From Lactiplantibacillus daoliensis (GTDB lineage Bacteria; Bacillota; Bacilli; Lactobacillales; Lactobacillaceae), in the NCBI RefSeq assembly GCF_005405005.1, contig NZ_BJDH01000005.1, forward strand, positions 62,001 to 126,000: a DNA stretch of 64,000 nt, in the 5' to 3' direction. The position numbers and the translations under genes were made by a program. Positions 45,386 to 52,971 of the stretch are shown here, piece by piece. A model generated the notes under the pieces. The model saw only the letters and a list, made by a program, of their open reading frames with translations. It was not told where the DNA came from and did no database searches. Within the stretch, counting starts at the first letter, position 1. Each line of letters begins with the position of its first letter.

Positions 45386-45937
45386 ATGAAATGGTCGTTA
45401 GGGCAACTTAAAAGTTACCGTGAGGAGCCACTTCAGTTTGATGAAGCACTGGACTTAAAACACTCCCTGATGACGCGTTATCCTGAAATTATTGATGTCA
45501 AAGCCGTTCAGGCCAAAGGTATCGTTAGTTATGGTAAGGGTAGCGTGCTAATCTCAGCGAAAGTTGATGCCAACTTAACGTTGCCATCAAGTCGTTCGCT
45601 GACGCCCGTGGAAACATCACTGGCGTTTCAAATGACAGAATACTACGTGCCGAAGGGAACCGACTTAAGTCGATTCGAAAAAACCGACACGGTCATTTTC
45701 TTACCAGAAGATGATATTTTGGATTTTGATGTTGCTGTGGAGGATAACATTTTAATTCACATCCCCATGCAGATTCTTTCTGAAGCTGAGCTCAATGGTG
45801 AAGCCATGCCAACTGGTAAGGGCTGGGAAGTCGTTCGTGAGGAAGACTTAGCCAAGCAAGCTGAAGAACATAAAACTGTTGATCCGCGTTTAGCTAAATT
45901 AAAAAACCTGTTCCCTGATCAGGAAACTAAGGATTAA
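45386..45937 (+). CDS. yceD: YceD-family protein (DUF177)
   Basis: 183 residues of the DUF177 family, always found in front of rpm[20 protein letters not shown] at the start and the late [14 protein letters not shown] tail are typical. It is thought to help ribosomal RNA or 50S assembly; a direct role is not shown. It shares a strong promoter with rpmF, and AGGAGG precedes the ATG. Confidence 0.9.
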   Translation: MKWSLGQLKSYREEPLQFDEALDLKHSLMTRYPEIIDVKAVQAKGIVSYGKGSVLISAKVDANLTLPSSRSLTPVETSLAFQMTEYYVPKGTDLSRFEKTDTVIFLPEDDILDFDVAVEDNILIHIPMQILSEAELNGEAMPTGKGWEVVREEDLAKQAEEHKTVDPRLAKLKNLFPDQETKD

Positions 45938-45998
45938 GTTAGTTAGACCTATCAAAAAACATCACAAACGTGAAATTATTTTAAGGAGGTGTTCGTTG

Positions 45999-46178
45999 AT
46001 GGCTGTACCTAAGAGAAGAACATCAAAGATGCGTAAACGCAACCGTCGTGGTCATATTAAATTGGCTACGCCTAATTTGGCACCATGCCCAAATTGTGGT
46101 GAATTACGTGTATCTCACCGTGTTTGCCCTAGCTGTGGGTATTACAATGGTAAAGAAGTCGTTAAAGTAAACAACTAA
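45999..46178 (+). CDS. rpmF: 50S ribosomal protein L32 (zinc-binding form)
   Basis: 59 residues starting [16 protein letters not shown]. The four-cysteine site CPNC...CPSC is kept, so this is the zinc-containing type. AGGAGG precedes it and a UUCG-loop terminator follows. Confidence 0.97.
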   Translation: MAVPKRRTSKMRKRNRRGHIKLATPNLAPCPNCGELRVSHRVCPSCGYYNGKEVVKVNN

Positions 46179-46250
46179 TTTCGATTTAGTTGATGAAAAG
46201 GCGCATCGCGGCCATGGCGCATGCTAATTTTCTTTACACAACGATTGTAA

Positions 46251-46276
46251 AAACTCGCTTCGGCGAGTTTTTTTGT
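46251..46276 (+). terminator. Terminator after rpmF
   Basis: AAACTCGC (46251-46258), TTCG loop, GCGAGTTT (46263-46270), then a T-run. A stable UUCG tetraloop hairpin. Confidence 0.9.
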
Positions 46277-46357
46277 GTCTTGATGTGAAAACTAATTTCT
46301 TCCTTCATGAAAAAATGTGAAATTATTTTCTAAAATCAACGCAAATTGCTTTAATTA

Positions 46358-46378
46358 CGAAAGCGTTTTTGGTACGAT
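46358..46378 (+). promoter_or_regulatory. gnd promoter with candidate catabolite-response element
   Basis: The core CGAAAGCGTTTTT (46358-46370) resembles CcpA cre sites (pattern WTGNAANCGNWNNCA, imperfect). It lies next to a TACGAT -10 (46373-46378). The TTTAAT 17 bp upstream would be the -35. A fit to CcpA is uncertain. Confidence 0.3.
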
Positions 46379-46412
46379 AGTCACGTAGTAAAATTTGGGA
46401 GGCAAACAAAAC

Positions 46413-47849
46413 ATGAGTAATGAAAAACCACAAATTGGCGTCATTGGTATGGCTGTCATGGGTAAGAACTTGGCTTTGAATATTGAAAGCCGTGGTTACA
46501 AGGTTGCAATCTTTAACCGGACTGGTGCTAAGACGGAAAAGGTTGTCAAGGACCATGCTGACAAACAATTGGTTCCAAGTTACAAGATTGAAGACTTCGT
46601 TGCGTCACTTGAAACGCCACGTCGGATTATCATGATGGTTAAAGCTGGGAAGCCAACGGATGCTGTGATTGATGAATTATTACCATTATTAGATAAAGGT
46701 GATGTCTTGGTTGATGGTGGGAATACCAACTTCAACGACACCATGGCCCGCAATGCCCGCTTGGACAAATCCGGGATTAACTTTATTGGTATGGGTGTCT
46801 CCGGTGGTGAATTGGGTGCCTTGCAAGGCCCATCATTGATGCCAGGTGGTCAAAAGGAAGCTTATGACTTAATTGCACCAATCTTGGAAAAGATTTCTGC
46901 TAAAGCCCCTCAAGACGGCAAACCATGTGTCACTTATATTGGTGAAAATGGTGCTGGTCATTACGTTAAGATGGTCCACAATGGAATCGAATACGGTGAT
47001 GAAGAATTAATTGATGAAAGTTACAACATTATGCGTAACGTCGCTGGTTTATCAGTTGACGACATGGCTAATGTTTTCACTGAATGGAACAAGGGTGAAT
47101 TGAGTAGCTACTTGATTGAAATTACCGCAGACATTTTGACTCGTAAAGATGATTTAGGCGCGGACAAGACTAAGCCAATCGTTGACATGATCTTAGATCG
47201 TGGGAACAACAAAGGAACTGGTAAGTGGAGTTCCGAAGACGCTTTGAACGTTCAAGTCCCACAATCTGTCATTACGGAAGCCGTTTATGCACGCTACATC
47301 TCAATGATGAAGAACGAACGGGTTGCTGCTTCTAAGAAGTTAGCTGGTCCTAAGAATGACGTCAAGTTACCTGCTAAAGAAGAATTAGTTGAAAAAATTC
47401 GTGAAGCCTTATACTTCAGTAAAATCATGAGTTATGCTCAAGGTTTTGAACAATTACGTTTTGCCGCTGAACATTACGGTTGGGACTTGAAGTATGGCGA
47501 ATTAGCTCAGATCTGGCGTGCCGGTTGTATCATCCGGGCCCAATTCTTGCAAAACATTACCAATGCTTTTGACAAGAAGCCTGACTTGAACAACTTATTG
47601 ATGGATGATTACTTTGCTGATATTGCAGCTAAATATCAACAATCAACACGTGACGTTTTAAGCTTGGCGATTCAAGCTGGCGTTCCAGTGCCATCATTCA
47701 GCGCCGCCTTGTCATACTACGACTCATATCGGGCCGAAGTTTTACCTGCGAACTTGTTACAAGCACAACGGGACTATTTTGGTGCACATACGTATGAACG
47801 GACTGATCGTGAAGGATCATTCCATTACACTTGGTATGAAGAACAATAA
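46413..47849 (+). CDS. gnd: 6-phosphogluconate dehydrogenase, decarboxylating
   Basis: 478 residues. NADP-binding motif [18 protein letters not shown], substrate motif [19 protein letters not shown] and the catalytic lysine region [17 protein letters not shown] are exact. It is the decarboxylating enzyme of the pentose phosphate/phosphoketolase route that makes ribulose-5-phosphate and NADPH. The ATG at 46413 follows GGGAGG. A terminator follows. Confidence 0.97.
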   Translation: MSNEKPQIGVIGMAVMGKNLALNIESRGYKVAIFNRTGAKTEKVVKDHADKQLVPSYKIEDFVASLETPRRIIMMVKAGKPTDAVIDELLPLLDKGDVLVDGGNTNFNDTMARNARLDKSGINFIGMGVSGGELGALQGPSLMPGGQKEAYDLIAPILEKISAKAPQDGKPCVTYIGENGAGHYVKMVHNGIEYGDEELIDESYNIMRNVAGLSVDDMANVFTEWNKGELSSYLIEITADILTRKDDLGADKTKPIVDMILDRGNNKGTGKWSSEDALNVQVPQSVITEAVYARYISMMKNERVAASKKLAGPKNDVKLPAKEELVEKIREALYFSKIMSYAQGFEQLRFAAEHYGWDLKYGELAQIWRAGCIIRAQFLQNITNAFDKKPDLNNLLMDDYFADIAAKYQQSTRDVLSLAIQAGVPVPSFSAALSYYDSYRAEVLPANLLQAQRDYFGAHTYERTDREGSFHYTWYEEQ

Positions 47850-47873
47850 AAATTAGGCAAATAAAAACGGGTC

Positions 47874-47909
47874 TGAAAAGTTAAATAACTTTTTGGACTC
47901 GTTTTTTGT
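47874..47909 (+). terminator. Terminator after gnd
   Basis: A long stem (AACGGGTCTGAAAAGTT with AACTTTTTGGACTCGTT, three G-U or mismatch) followed by TTTTTT. Confidence 0.75.
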
Positions 47910-47932
47910 TGTAAAACCAATTTATTTATATG

Positions 47933-48235
47933 TTACCAAATGGTGCCGCCTAAAATCGTAGCGGCAGCAATGCCCCAGTAGTATTCAGAGGTTCGCGTCG
48001 TTTGGGAATATAATGTGTTGATGGCTTGAATTGGCTGTTGCATGTGTTTTCGCGTAGCATCGAGCATGAGCGCGTTGACGCGCGGTGCGGTTAATAAACA
48101 ATTTTCGTATTTTGCTAGTTCTTGTGCACAATGCAATAAGTGTGTTTCAAGTTCTTGGTCTTTGGCAACTTCTGGATCGTCGTAGGCGACACTAATTTGT
48201 TGTAGCAGGTGTTCAGCTTTCGGATCTTTTAACAT
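47933..48235 (-). CDS. Small helical protein, enterocin A-immunity-like (uncertain)
   Basis: 100 residues from MLKDPKAEHLLQQISVAY. The sequence LLQQISVAYDDPEVAKDQELETHLLHCAQELAK followed by APRVNALM is the helix pattern of bacteriocin immunity proteins of the EntA_Immun type, which shield the cell by binding the mannose PTS bound by class IIa bacteriocins. The match is by eye only. The C-terminus ends in a hydrophobic GIAAATILGGTIW segment. No bacteriocin gene is nearby, so this would be an orphan immunity gene. AGGGGATGAT precedes the ATG. Confidence 0.45.
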   Translation of the reverse strand: MLKDPKAEHLLQQISVAYDDPEVAKDQELETHLLHCAQELAKYENCLLTAPRVNALMLDATRKHMQQPIQAINTLYSQTTRTSEYYWGIAAATILGGTIW

Positions 48236-48345
48236 GCGATCATCCCCTGTATGTGCAAAGTATAGCACCGTCATTTGTGAAAGGGCAGCGATAATGACTG
48301 CGGTGAAGACTTGCGTAAAATTTAAATTCTAGTAGGATAAAGACT

Positions 48346-48633
48346 ATGACAAAACAAATTCAAAAAAATGAAGCCAGCTTGAAAGTGTTCAAAGCACTAG
48401 CAGACCCGATTCGATTGGAAATTATTCGTTACTTGAATGGTTTGGACCATGAAGTTGCTTGTGGTGAAGTTGGTCATGCTATGCAGATTAGCAAAACTTC
48501 TGGTTCCTATCATTTCAAAATTTTACAGGAAGCCGGACTAATTACAGTTCAGAAGATTGCCCGTGAAAAATATGTTCAGTTAGACCGGTCGACCTTTGAC
48601 CACTATTTGACTCATTTTTGGCAAAATATTTAG
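48346..48633 (+). CDS. ArsR-family transcriptional regulator
   Basis: 95 residues, a winged helix: LKVFKALADPIRLEIIRYL, then the recognition region SKTSGSYHFKILQEAGLI. No cysteine pair of the classic metal-binding types is seen, so it is likely to sense something else. The ATG lies only about 7 bases after a TAGGAT -10 (48333-48338). A multidrug-type MFS pump follows and has a perfect dyad at its promoter; this regulator is the natural candidate to bind it. Confidence 0.88.
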   Translation: MTKQIQKNEASLKVFKALADPIRLEIIRYLNGLDHEVACGEVGHAMQISKTSGSYHFKILQEAGLITVQKIAREKYVQLDRSTFDHYLTHFWQNI

Positions 48634-48648
48634 GCAATTAGACCAATC

Positions 48649-48679
48649 AAGAGGAGCTCACCAAGAGTTGCTCTTTTTT
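48649..48679 (+). terminator. Terminator between arsR-type gene and the MFS gene
   Basis: Arms 48649-48658 and 48666-48675, with one mismatch and one G-U, then TTTTTT. Separates the two transcripts. Confidence 0.5.
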
Positions 48680-48689
48680 ATTTTGGGTA

Positions 48690-48747
48690 TTGTCAGCTAG
48701 TAATGGGCATGCTATCTTTAAATAGTTCAAAAATATTTGAACTATTT
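48690..48747 (+). promoter_or_regulatory. MFS promoter with 12-4-12 operator dyad
   Basis: TTGTCA (48690-48695), 17-bp spacer and TATCTT (48713-48718) form the promoter. AAATAGTTCAAA (48720-48731) and TTTGAACTATTT (48736-48747) are a perfect inverted repeat with 4 bp between them, directly over the start of transcription. A bound ArsR dimer would block transcription; the repeat resembles sites of ArsR/SmtB regulators (TGAAC core). Confidence 0.7.
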
Positions 48748-48771
48748 TTCGACATTGGGGAGACGAAAAAG

Positions 48772-50124
48772 ATGACTGGACAAGTAATTAACAAACGATG
48801 GGTATTGTTGTTAACTTCGCTGGGATTTTTCATGGCAATGATGGACACAATGATTGTGACCACGGCTTCAACTGCGATTCGAACGGATTTTCACATTTCA
48901 GTTAAGTCGTTGCAGTGGGCGTTGAATGCGTATAATATCACGATTGCTGCTGTGCTACTCGTGGGAGTTGCCTTAGGGGAACGCTGGGGACGACGACGGC
49001 TTTACAATTTGGGGATGTTTGTTTTCACAATTGGTTCAATCCTCTGTGCTTTGGCAACTAACATCAATTGGTTGATTGTTGCACGAATTATCGAGGGGCT
49101 GGGGGCTTCAGTGATGACGCCGATGTCGATGGCTATTTTGACGGCTGCGCTGCCAGCAGAACAACATGGTCGTGCGCTGGGAATTTGGAGTGGCATTGGT
49201 GGTTTAGCGTTAATTGTGGGGCCATCATTAGGTGGCTTCATCGTGTCTCAGCTGACTTGGCAATGGATCTTTTGGATAAATGTGCCGATTGGGTTATTGG
49301 CAATCGGGTTATCTCAGCAATATTTACCGGAAAGTCGGGGGAAGGCGGCCCCAATTAGTCTTTTGGATAATAGTTTGATCATTGTCGCTTCAGCAGGGCT
49401 AATTTGGGCATTGTCAACTGTGGGCGATTCGTTAGTGGGAAAGCGGCTACAAATGGTACTTGTGATTGGTTTGATTAGTCTTGGCTGTGGGAGTTGGTTC
49501 ATTTATCGTCAGTCGCAAGCACGTGAACCAATGATGCCATTAGCGCTGTTCAAAAAACAGGCTTTTACAGGTGGTAATCTTGCAACTGCCTGTCTTTATG
49601 GTGCGATGTATGGGGTGGTATTCTTTTTGCCACAATATTTACAAGTCAGCGGACATGCCAATGCCTTAACTGCTGGGCTAGAATTGTTACCATGGACGGG
49701 AACGTTGGTGGTCGTCGCACCTTTTGCAGGTCGGGCGGTAGATCATTTTGGTGAACGTAATGTTGCCACGCTTGGGCTATTGCTTCAAGGGTTAGGATAC
49801 ATATTGTTAGCTTTACTTGCTTATCAGCGTTACGTTTGGTTGGTTATGCCGCTAATAATCGCTGGAGCGGGATTATCAATGGCTGGGCCAGCACTGCAAA
49901 AGGCGGTGATTGGTGCAGTGCCACGTTTGATGATCGGCAAGGCTTCGGGAATCTACAATGTTTTTCGGTTACTTGGTGGCGCATTGGGCACGACGATTGC
50001 CGTAATTATCTTTTACGGTTTTCACGGTTCCACGTTTATCAGTGCTTTTCAGGCAACGATGGTTGGCACTGCAGGGGTGTCGCTGTTGGGTATGATTTGG
50101 TCAAGGCAATTAAAAAAGGAATGA
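48772..50124 (+). CDS. MFS transporter, drug:H+ antiporter-2 (14-TM) type
   Basis: 450 residues, 14 predicted helices. DHA2 motifs: GFFMAMMDTMIVTTA near the start, ERWGRRRLYNLG (motif A), ARIIEGLGASVMTPMS and GIWSGIGGLALIVGPSLGG (motif C). Such pumps expel drugs, dyes and biocides. The start at 48772 has GGGGAGA; the frame runs back to 48703 through the operator, which is untranslated. A dyad operator sits in front of it, and the ArsR gene is 138 bp upstream. Confidence 0.88.
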   Translation: MTGQVINKRWVLLLTSLGFFMAMMDTMIVTTASTAIRTDFHISVKSLQWALNAYNITIAAVLLVGVALGERWGRRRLYNLGMFVFTIGSILCALATNINWLIVARIIEGLGASVMTPMSMAILTAALPAEQHGRALGIWSGIGGLALIVGPSLGGFIVSQLTWQWIFWINVPIGLLAIGLSQQYLPESRGKAAPISLLDNSLIIVASAGLIWALSTVGDSLVGKRLQMVLVIGLISLGCGSWFIYRQSQAREPMMPLALFKKQAFTGGNLATACLYGAMYGVVFFLPQYLQVSGHANALTAGLELLPWTGTLVVVAPFAGRAVDHFGERNVATLGLLLQGLGYILLALLAYQRYVWLVMPLIIAGAGLSMAGPALQKAVIGAVPRLMIGKASGIYNVFRLLGGALGTTIAVIIFYGFHGSTFISAFQATMVGTAGVSLLGMIWSRQLKKE

Positions 50125-50160
50125 GCATGAGTTAATCAGGTTTTGTGATAATTTAAGGTT

Positions 50161-50202
50161 AGCGGTACAACACTGATCGTTATAGTGTTGTGCCGCTTTT
50201 TT
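50161..50202 (+). terminator. Terminator after the MFS gene
   Basis: 14-bp arms (50161-50174 with 50184-50197, one G-U), then TTTTTT. Confidence 0.85.
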
Positions 50203-50250
50203 GTAAATTGTGGTTTAATAAGGCTAAGAACGATACAGGAGATGGCCGGT

Positions 50251-50670
50251 ATGCAAATGGATGTAGTGGGAACAAGTTTGTCTTTTGAAGTGAGTGAGGT
50301 AACCAGTTGGGACCCAGACAATTCGTGGACGAATGCTAAGATGAGTGTGAAAAACGAGTTTTTTGATTTTGAGATTGAACCGTCATTTGTGACCTTTCAA
50401 GAATTGAAAGAACTTCAACGGGACCTTACCGGATTGATCAACCATGACCTACCTCAGTATGTGAAAATTTATATGATTGAGCCGTACTGGGAGATTTATT
50501 TAGATCCTAATCCAGATGCTGATGAGTGCTGTGAATTTTGGTTTTATCCCGAGATTGGCGGTGGTTTCACAGATCAATACTATTGTTTGCCATTGACCAT
50601 AGCAGAAGCTAATCATTTCTTGAATTATTTGAATGAACAATTACCAAAACTACCTAAGACGGGGCATTAA
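50251..50670 (+). CDS. Uncharacterised protein, possibly WapI-type immunity fold
   Basis: 139 residues, acidic, rich in aromatic residues (WDPDNSWTNAKMSV, EPYWEIYLDPNPDADE, FWFYPEIGGGFTD) with no membrane segment. The fold looks like mixed beta strands. It vaguely resembles small immunity or DUF proteins (WapI group), but I cannot prove it. ATG 50251 is chosen because AGGAGA lies eight bases upstream; the frame runs back to 50185 inside the terminator. It stands alone between the MFS gene and rarA. Confidence 0.6.
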   Translation: MQMDVVGTSLSFEVSEVTSWDPDNSWTNAKMSVKNEFFDFEIEPSFVTFQELKELQRDLTGLINHDLPQYVKIYMIEPYWEIYLDPNPDADECCEFWFYPEIGGGFTDQYYCLPLTIAEANHFLNYLNEQLPKLPKTGH

Positions 50671-50735
50671 ACGTGAAACGAACAAACGTTTGCGTTAAAA
50701 TTAAAAGAGTTATTTTTTTGAGAGTAGGTGAGTGA

Positions 50736-52073
50736 ATGCGCCAAGAATCACTATTCAATCCAGAACATGCGGCTAGTAGCCCGTTAGCGTATCGGGTGCG
50801 GCCGACAACTTTAGACGGTTTCAAGGGTCAAGAGCACCTGTTAGGTCCTGGGAAGATGTTACGACAATTGATTGCCGAGGATCAATTACCCTCATTGATT
50901 TTCTGGGGGCCACCCGGTGTCGGCAAAACAACCTTAGCGGAAATTATCGCCCAACAAACGAAGTCGCACTTCATCACATTTAGTGCGGTCACGAGCGGGA
51001 TTAAAGAAATCCGTAAGATCATGGATGAAGCTGAAGCTAATCGAGATTTTGGTGAGAAGACGCTGGTTTTCATCGATGAAATTCATCGATTTAATAAGGC
51101 CCAGCAAGACGCATTTTTACCATACGTTGAGCGGGGGAGTATTACTTTGATTGGTGCGACCACTGAAAATCCGTCGTTTGAAATTAATGCTGCGCTCCTA
51201 TCGCGCTGTAAAGTGCTCGTTTTAAAAGAATTATCTACGGCGGCGTTAAAAGGTGTGTTGCAGGCGGCTTTAGATAATCCGAATGGTTTTCCAGACTTAA
51301 CCGTTCACTTACAAGCAGATACCTTGCAGTTGATTGCTGAATTTGCGAACGGTGATGCCCGGATGGCTTTGAATACGTTGGAAATGGCCGTCTTAAATGG
51401 TGAACGCGAGGGCCATGATGTGACCGTGACCGAAGCTGGTTTATATCAGTTGATCAATACCAAATCATTACGATATGATAAAAATGGTGAAGAGCATTAT
51501 AATGTCATTTCAGCGCTTCACAAATCAATGCGGAATAGTGATGTGGATGCGGCTATTTATTGGCTGATGCGGATGCTAAAAGGTGGCGAAGACCCGTTGT
51601 ATATCGCTCGCCGGCTGATTCGGTTTGCGAGTGAGGATGTTGGACTGGCTGACCGCCAAGCCTTGCCATTGACGGTTGCCGCGTTTCAAGCATGCCAATT
51701 AATTGGGATGCCAGAATGTGATGTTAATTTGACGGAAGCCGTTACTTACTTAGCCTTGGCTCCGAAGTCAAATGCGTTATACATGGCTAAAGCTGCGGCT
51801 CAGGCAGATGTGAAAGCCAAAGGAAATCTACCCGTGCCACTCCAGATCCGCAATGCGCCAACTAAATTAATGAAAGATTTAGGGTATGGTGATCATTACC
51901 AATATGCGCACGATACCGACGATAAACTGACAGATATGACTACGATGCCACCAGAGTTACAGGGGCAGACTTACTATCATCCAACCGACCAAGGACAAGA
52001 AAAGGCTTGGCAGCAACGTTTAGCTGCAATTAAGCGTTGGCATGCGGAACATCCCAAGACTGAGGATAACTAA
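50736..52073 (+). CDS. rarA: Replication-associated recombination protein RarA/MgsA
   Basis: 445 residues, AAA+ ATPase. LAYRVRPTTLDGFKGQEHLLG start, Walker A GPPGVGKTTLAEII, Walker B VFIDEIHRFNKAQQDAFLP, sensor ATTENPSFEINAALLSRC and the MgsA C-terminal domain (GGEDPLYIARRLIRFASEDVG). It acts at stalled replication forks. Its start has a GGTGAG site. Confidence 0.95.
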   Translation: MRQESLFNPEHAASSPLAYRVRPTTLDGFKGQEHLLGPGKMLRQLIAEDQLPSLIFWGPPGVGKTTLAEIIAQQTKSHFITFSAVTSGIKEIRKIMDEAEANRDFGEKTLVFIDEIHRFNKAQQDAFLPYVERGSITLIGATTENPSFEINAALLSRCKVLVLKELSTAALKGVLQAALDNPNGFPDLTVHLQADTLQLIAEFANGDARMALNTLEMAVLNGEREGHDVTVTEAGLYQLINTKSLRYDKNGEEHYNVISALHKSMRNSDVDAAIYWLMRMLKGGEDPLYIARRLIRFASEDVGLADRQALPLTVAAFQACQLIGMPECDVNLTEAVTYLALAPKSNALYMAKAAAQADVKAKGNLPVPLQIRNAPTKLMKDLGYGDHYQYAHDTDDKLTDMTTMPPELQGQTYYHPTDQGQEKAWQQRLAAIKRWHAEHPKTEDN

Positions 52074-52178
52074 TCTGATGGTGCCCGAACTTCAAAATTG
52101 CAATTGCGTGTAAACCGGTTAAAATGAGAGCTAAATGAAGGCTTGGCTAAATTTCGGGTGTAGGAAATTTACCGTATT

Positions 52179-52205
52179 CATGTTAAAATAACATGTTGTA
52201 CATGT
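52179..52205. promoter_or_regulatory. Inverted repeats upstream of the two-component system
   Basis: CATGTTA/TAACATG (52179-52185 with 52189-52195) overlaps ACATG/CATGT (52191-52195 with 52201-52205), giving three CATGT-type half-sites about 80 bp before the response regulator gene. It may be an autoregulatory operator; the -10 is not clear. The rest of the 211-base gap (52074-52284) holds no gene. Confidence 0.4.
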
Positions 52206-52284
52206 TTGTTGAGAAAGTCTCTCATAAAAACACGGTGTCGCACGATTGTTAGATAAGTTGAATATTAGGAGTGACTAAAAGTAA

Positions 52285-52971
52285 ATGAGTCGAATATTAA
52301 TTATTGAGGATGAAAAAAACCTCGCCCGCTTTGTCGAACTAGAATTAAAGCATGAAGGTTATGACATTCAGGTTGAATACAATGGCCGTAAAGGGTTGGA
52401 CGCAGCCTTAGGTGAAGATTTTGATGCCATCCTGTTAGACTTAATGTTGCCCGAATTGAACGGGTTGGAAGTTTGTCGGCGGGTACGGGAAGTCAAAAAC
52501 ACCCCAATTATCATGATGACAGCTAGAGATTCAGTCATTGATCGTGTCTCTGGTCTGGATCATGGGGCCGACGATTATATCGTTAAGCCATTCGCAATTG
52601 AAGAATTGTTAGCACGCTTACGGGCACTGCTACGTCGAATCGATTTGGAAAGCGAACAACAAAGTACCAAGCAAACGACCGTAACTTATAAAGATTTAAC
52701 GATTGAAAAAGAAAACTTAGTCGTTAAGCGTGGTGATGAAGTCATCAACTTGACGAAGCGTGAATACGAATTATTATTGACCTTAATGGAAAATATTAAC
52801 GTCGTCTTAGCGCGTGACGTCTTATTAAATAAAGTTTGGGGTTATGAATCCGAAGTTGAAACCAACGTCGTTGATGTCTATATTCGTTACTTACGTAATA
52901 AGATTGATCGTCCAGGTGAAAAGAGCTATATCCAAACTGTTCGTGGGACTGGATACGTGATTCGGTCGTAA
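52285..52971 (+). CDS. OmpR-family response regulator (ArlR/CsrR-like)
   Basis: 228 residues. Receiver domain: acidic pocket IIEDEKNLARF, phosphorylated Asp in AILLDLMLPELNG, switch MMTARDS and lysine VKPFAIEELLAR. Winged helix: NLTKREYELLLTLMEN and VDVYIRYLRNKID, GTGYVIRS. Closest to ArlR/CovR-type regulators of surface and stress genes by the look of the receiver. It is encoded with its sensor kinase (ATG overlaps the stop). Confidence 0.93.
   Translation: MSRILIIEDEKNLARFVELELKHEGYDIQVEYNGRKGLDAALGEDFDAILLDLMLPELNGLEVCRRVREVKNTPIIMMTARDSVIDRVSGLDHGADDYIVKPFAIEELLARLRALLRRIDLESEQQSTKQTTVTYKDLTIEKENLVVKRGDEVINLTKREYELLLTLMENINVVLARDVLLNKVWGYESEVETNVVDVYIRYLRNKIDRPGEKSYIQTVRGTGYVIRS

Noticed and set aside
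46195-46225. Repeated GGCGCAT words after rpmF
   Set aside because: Two close copies only, with no structure or wider pattern.
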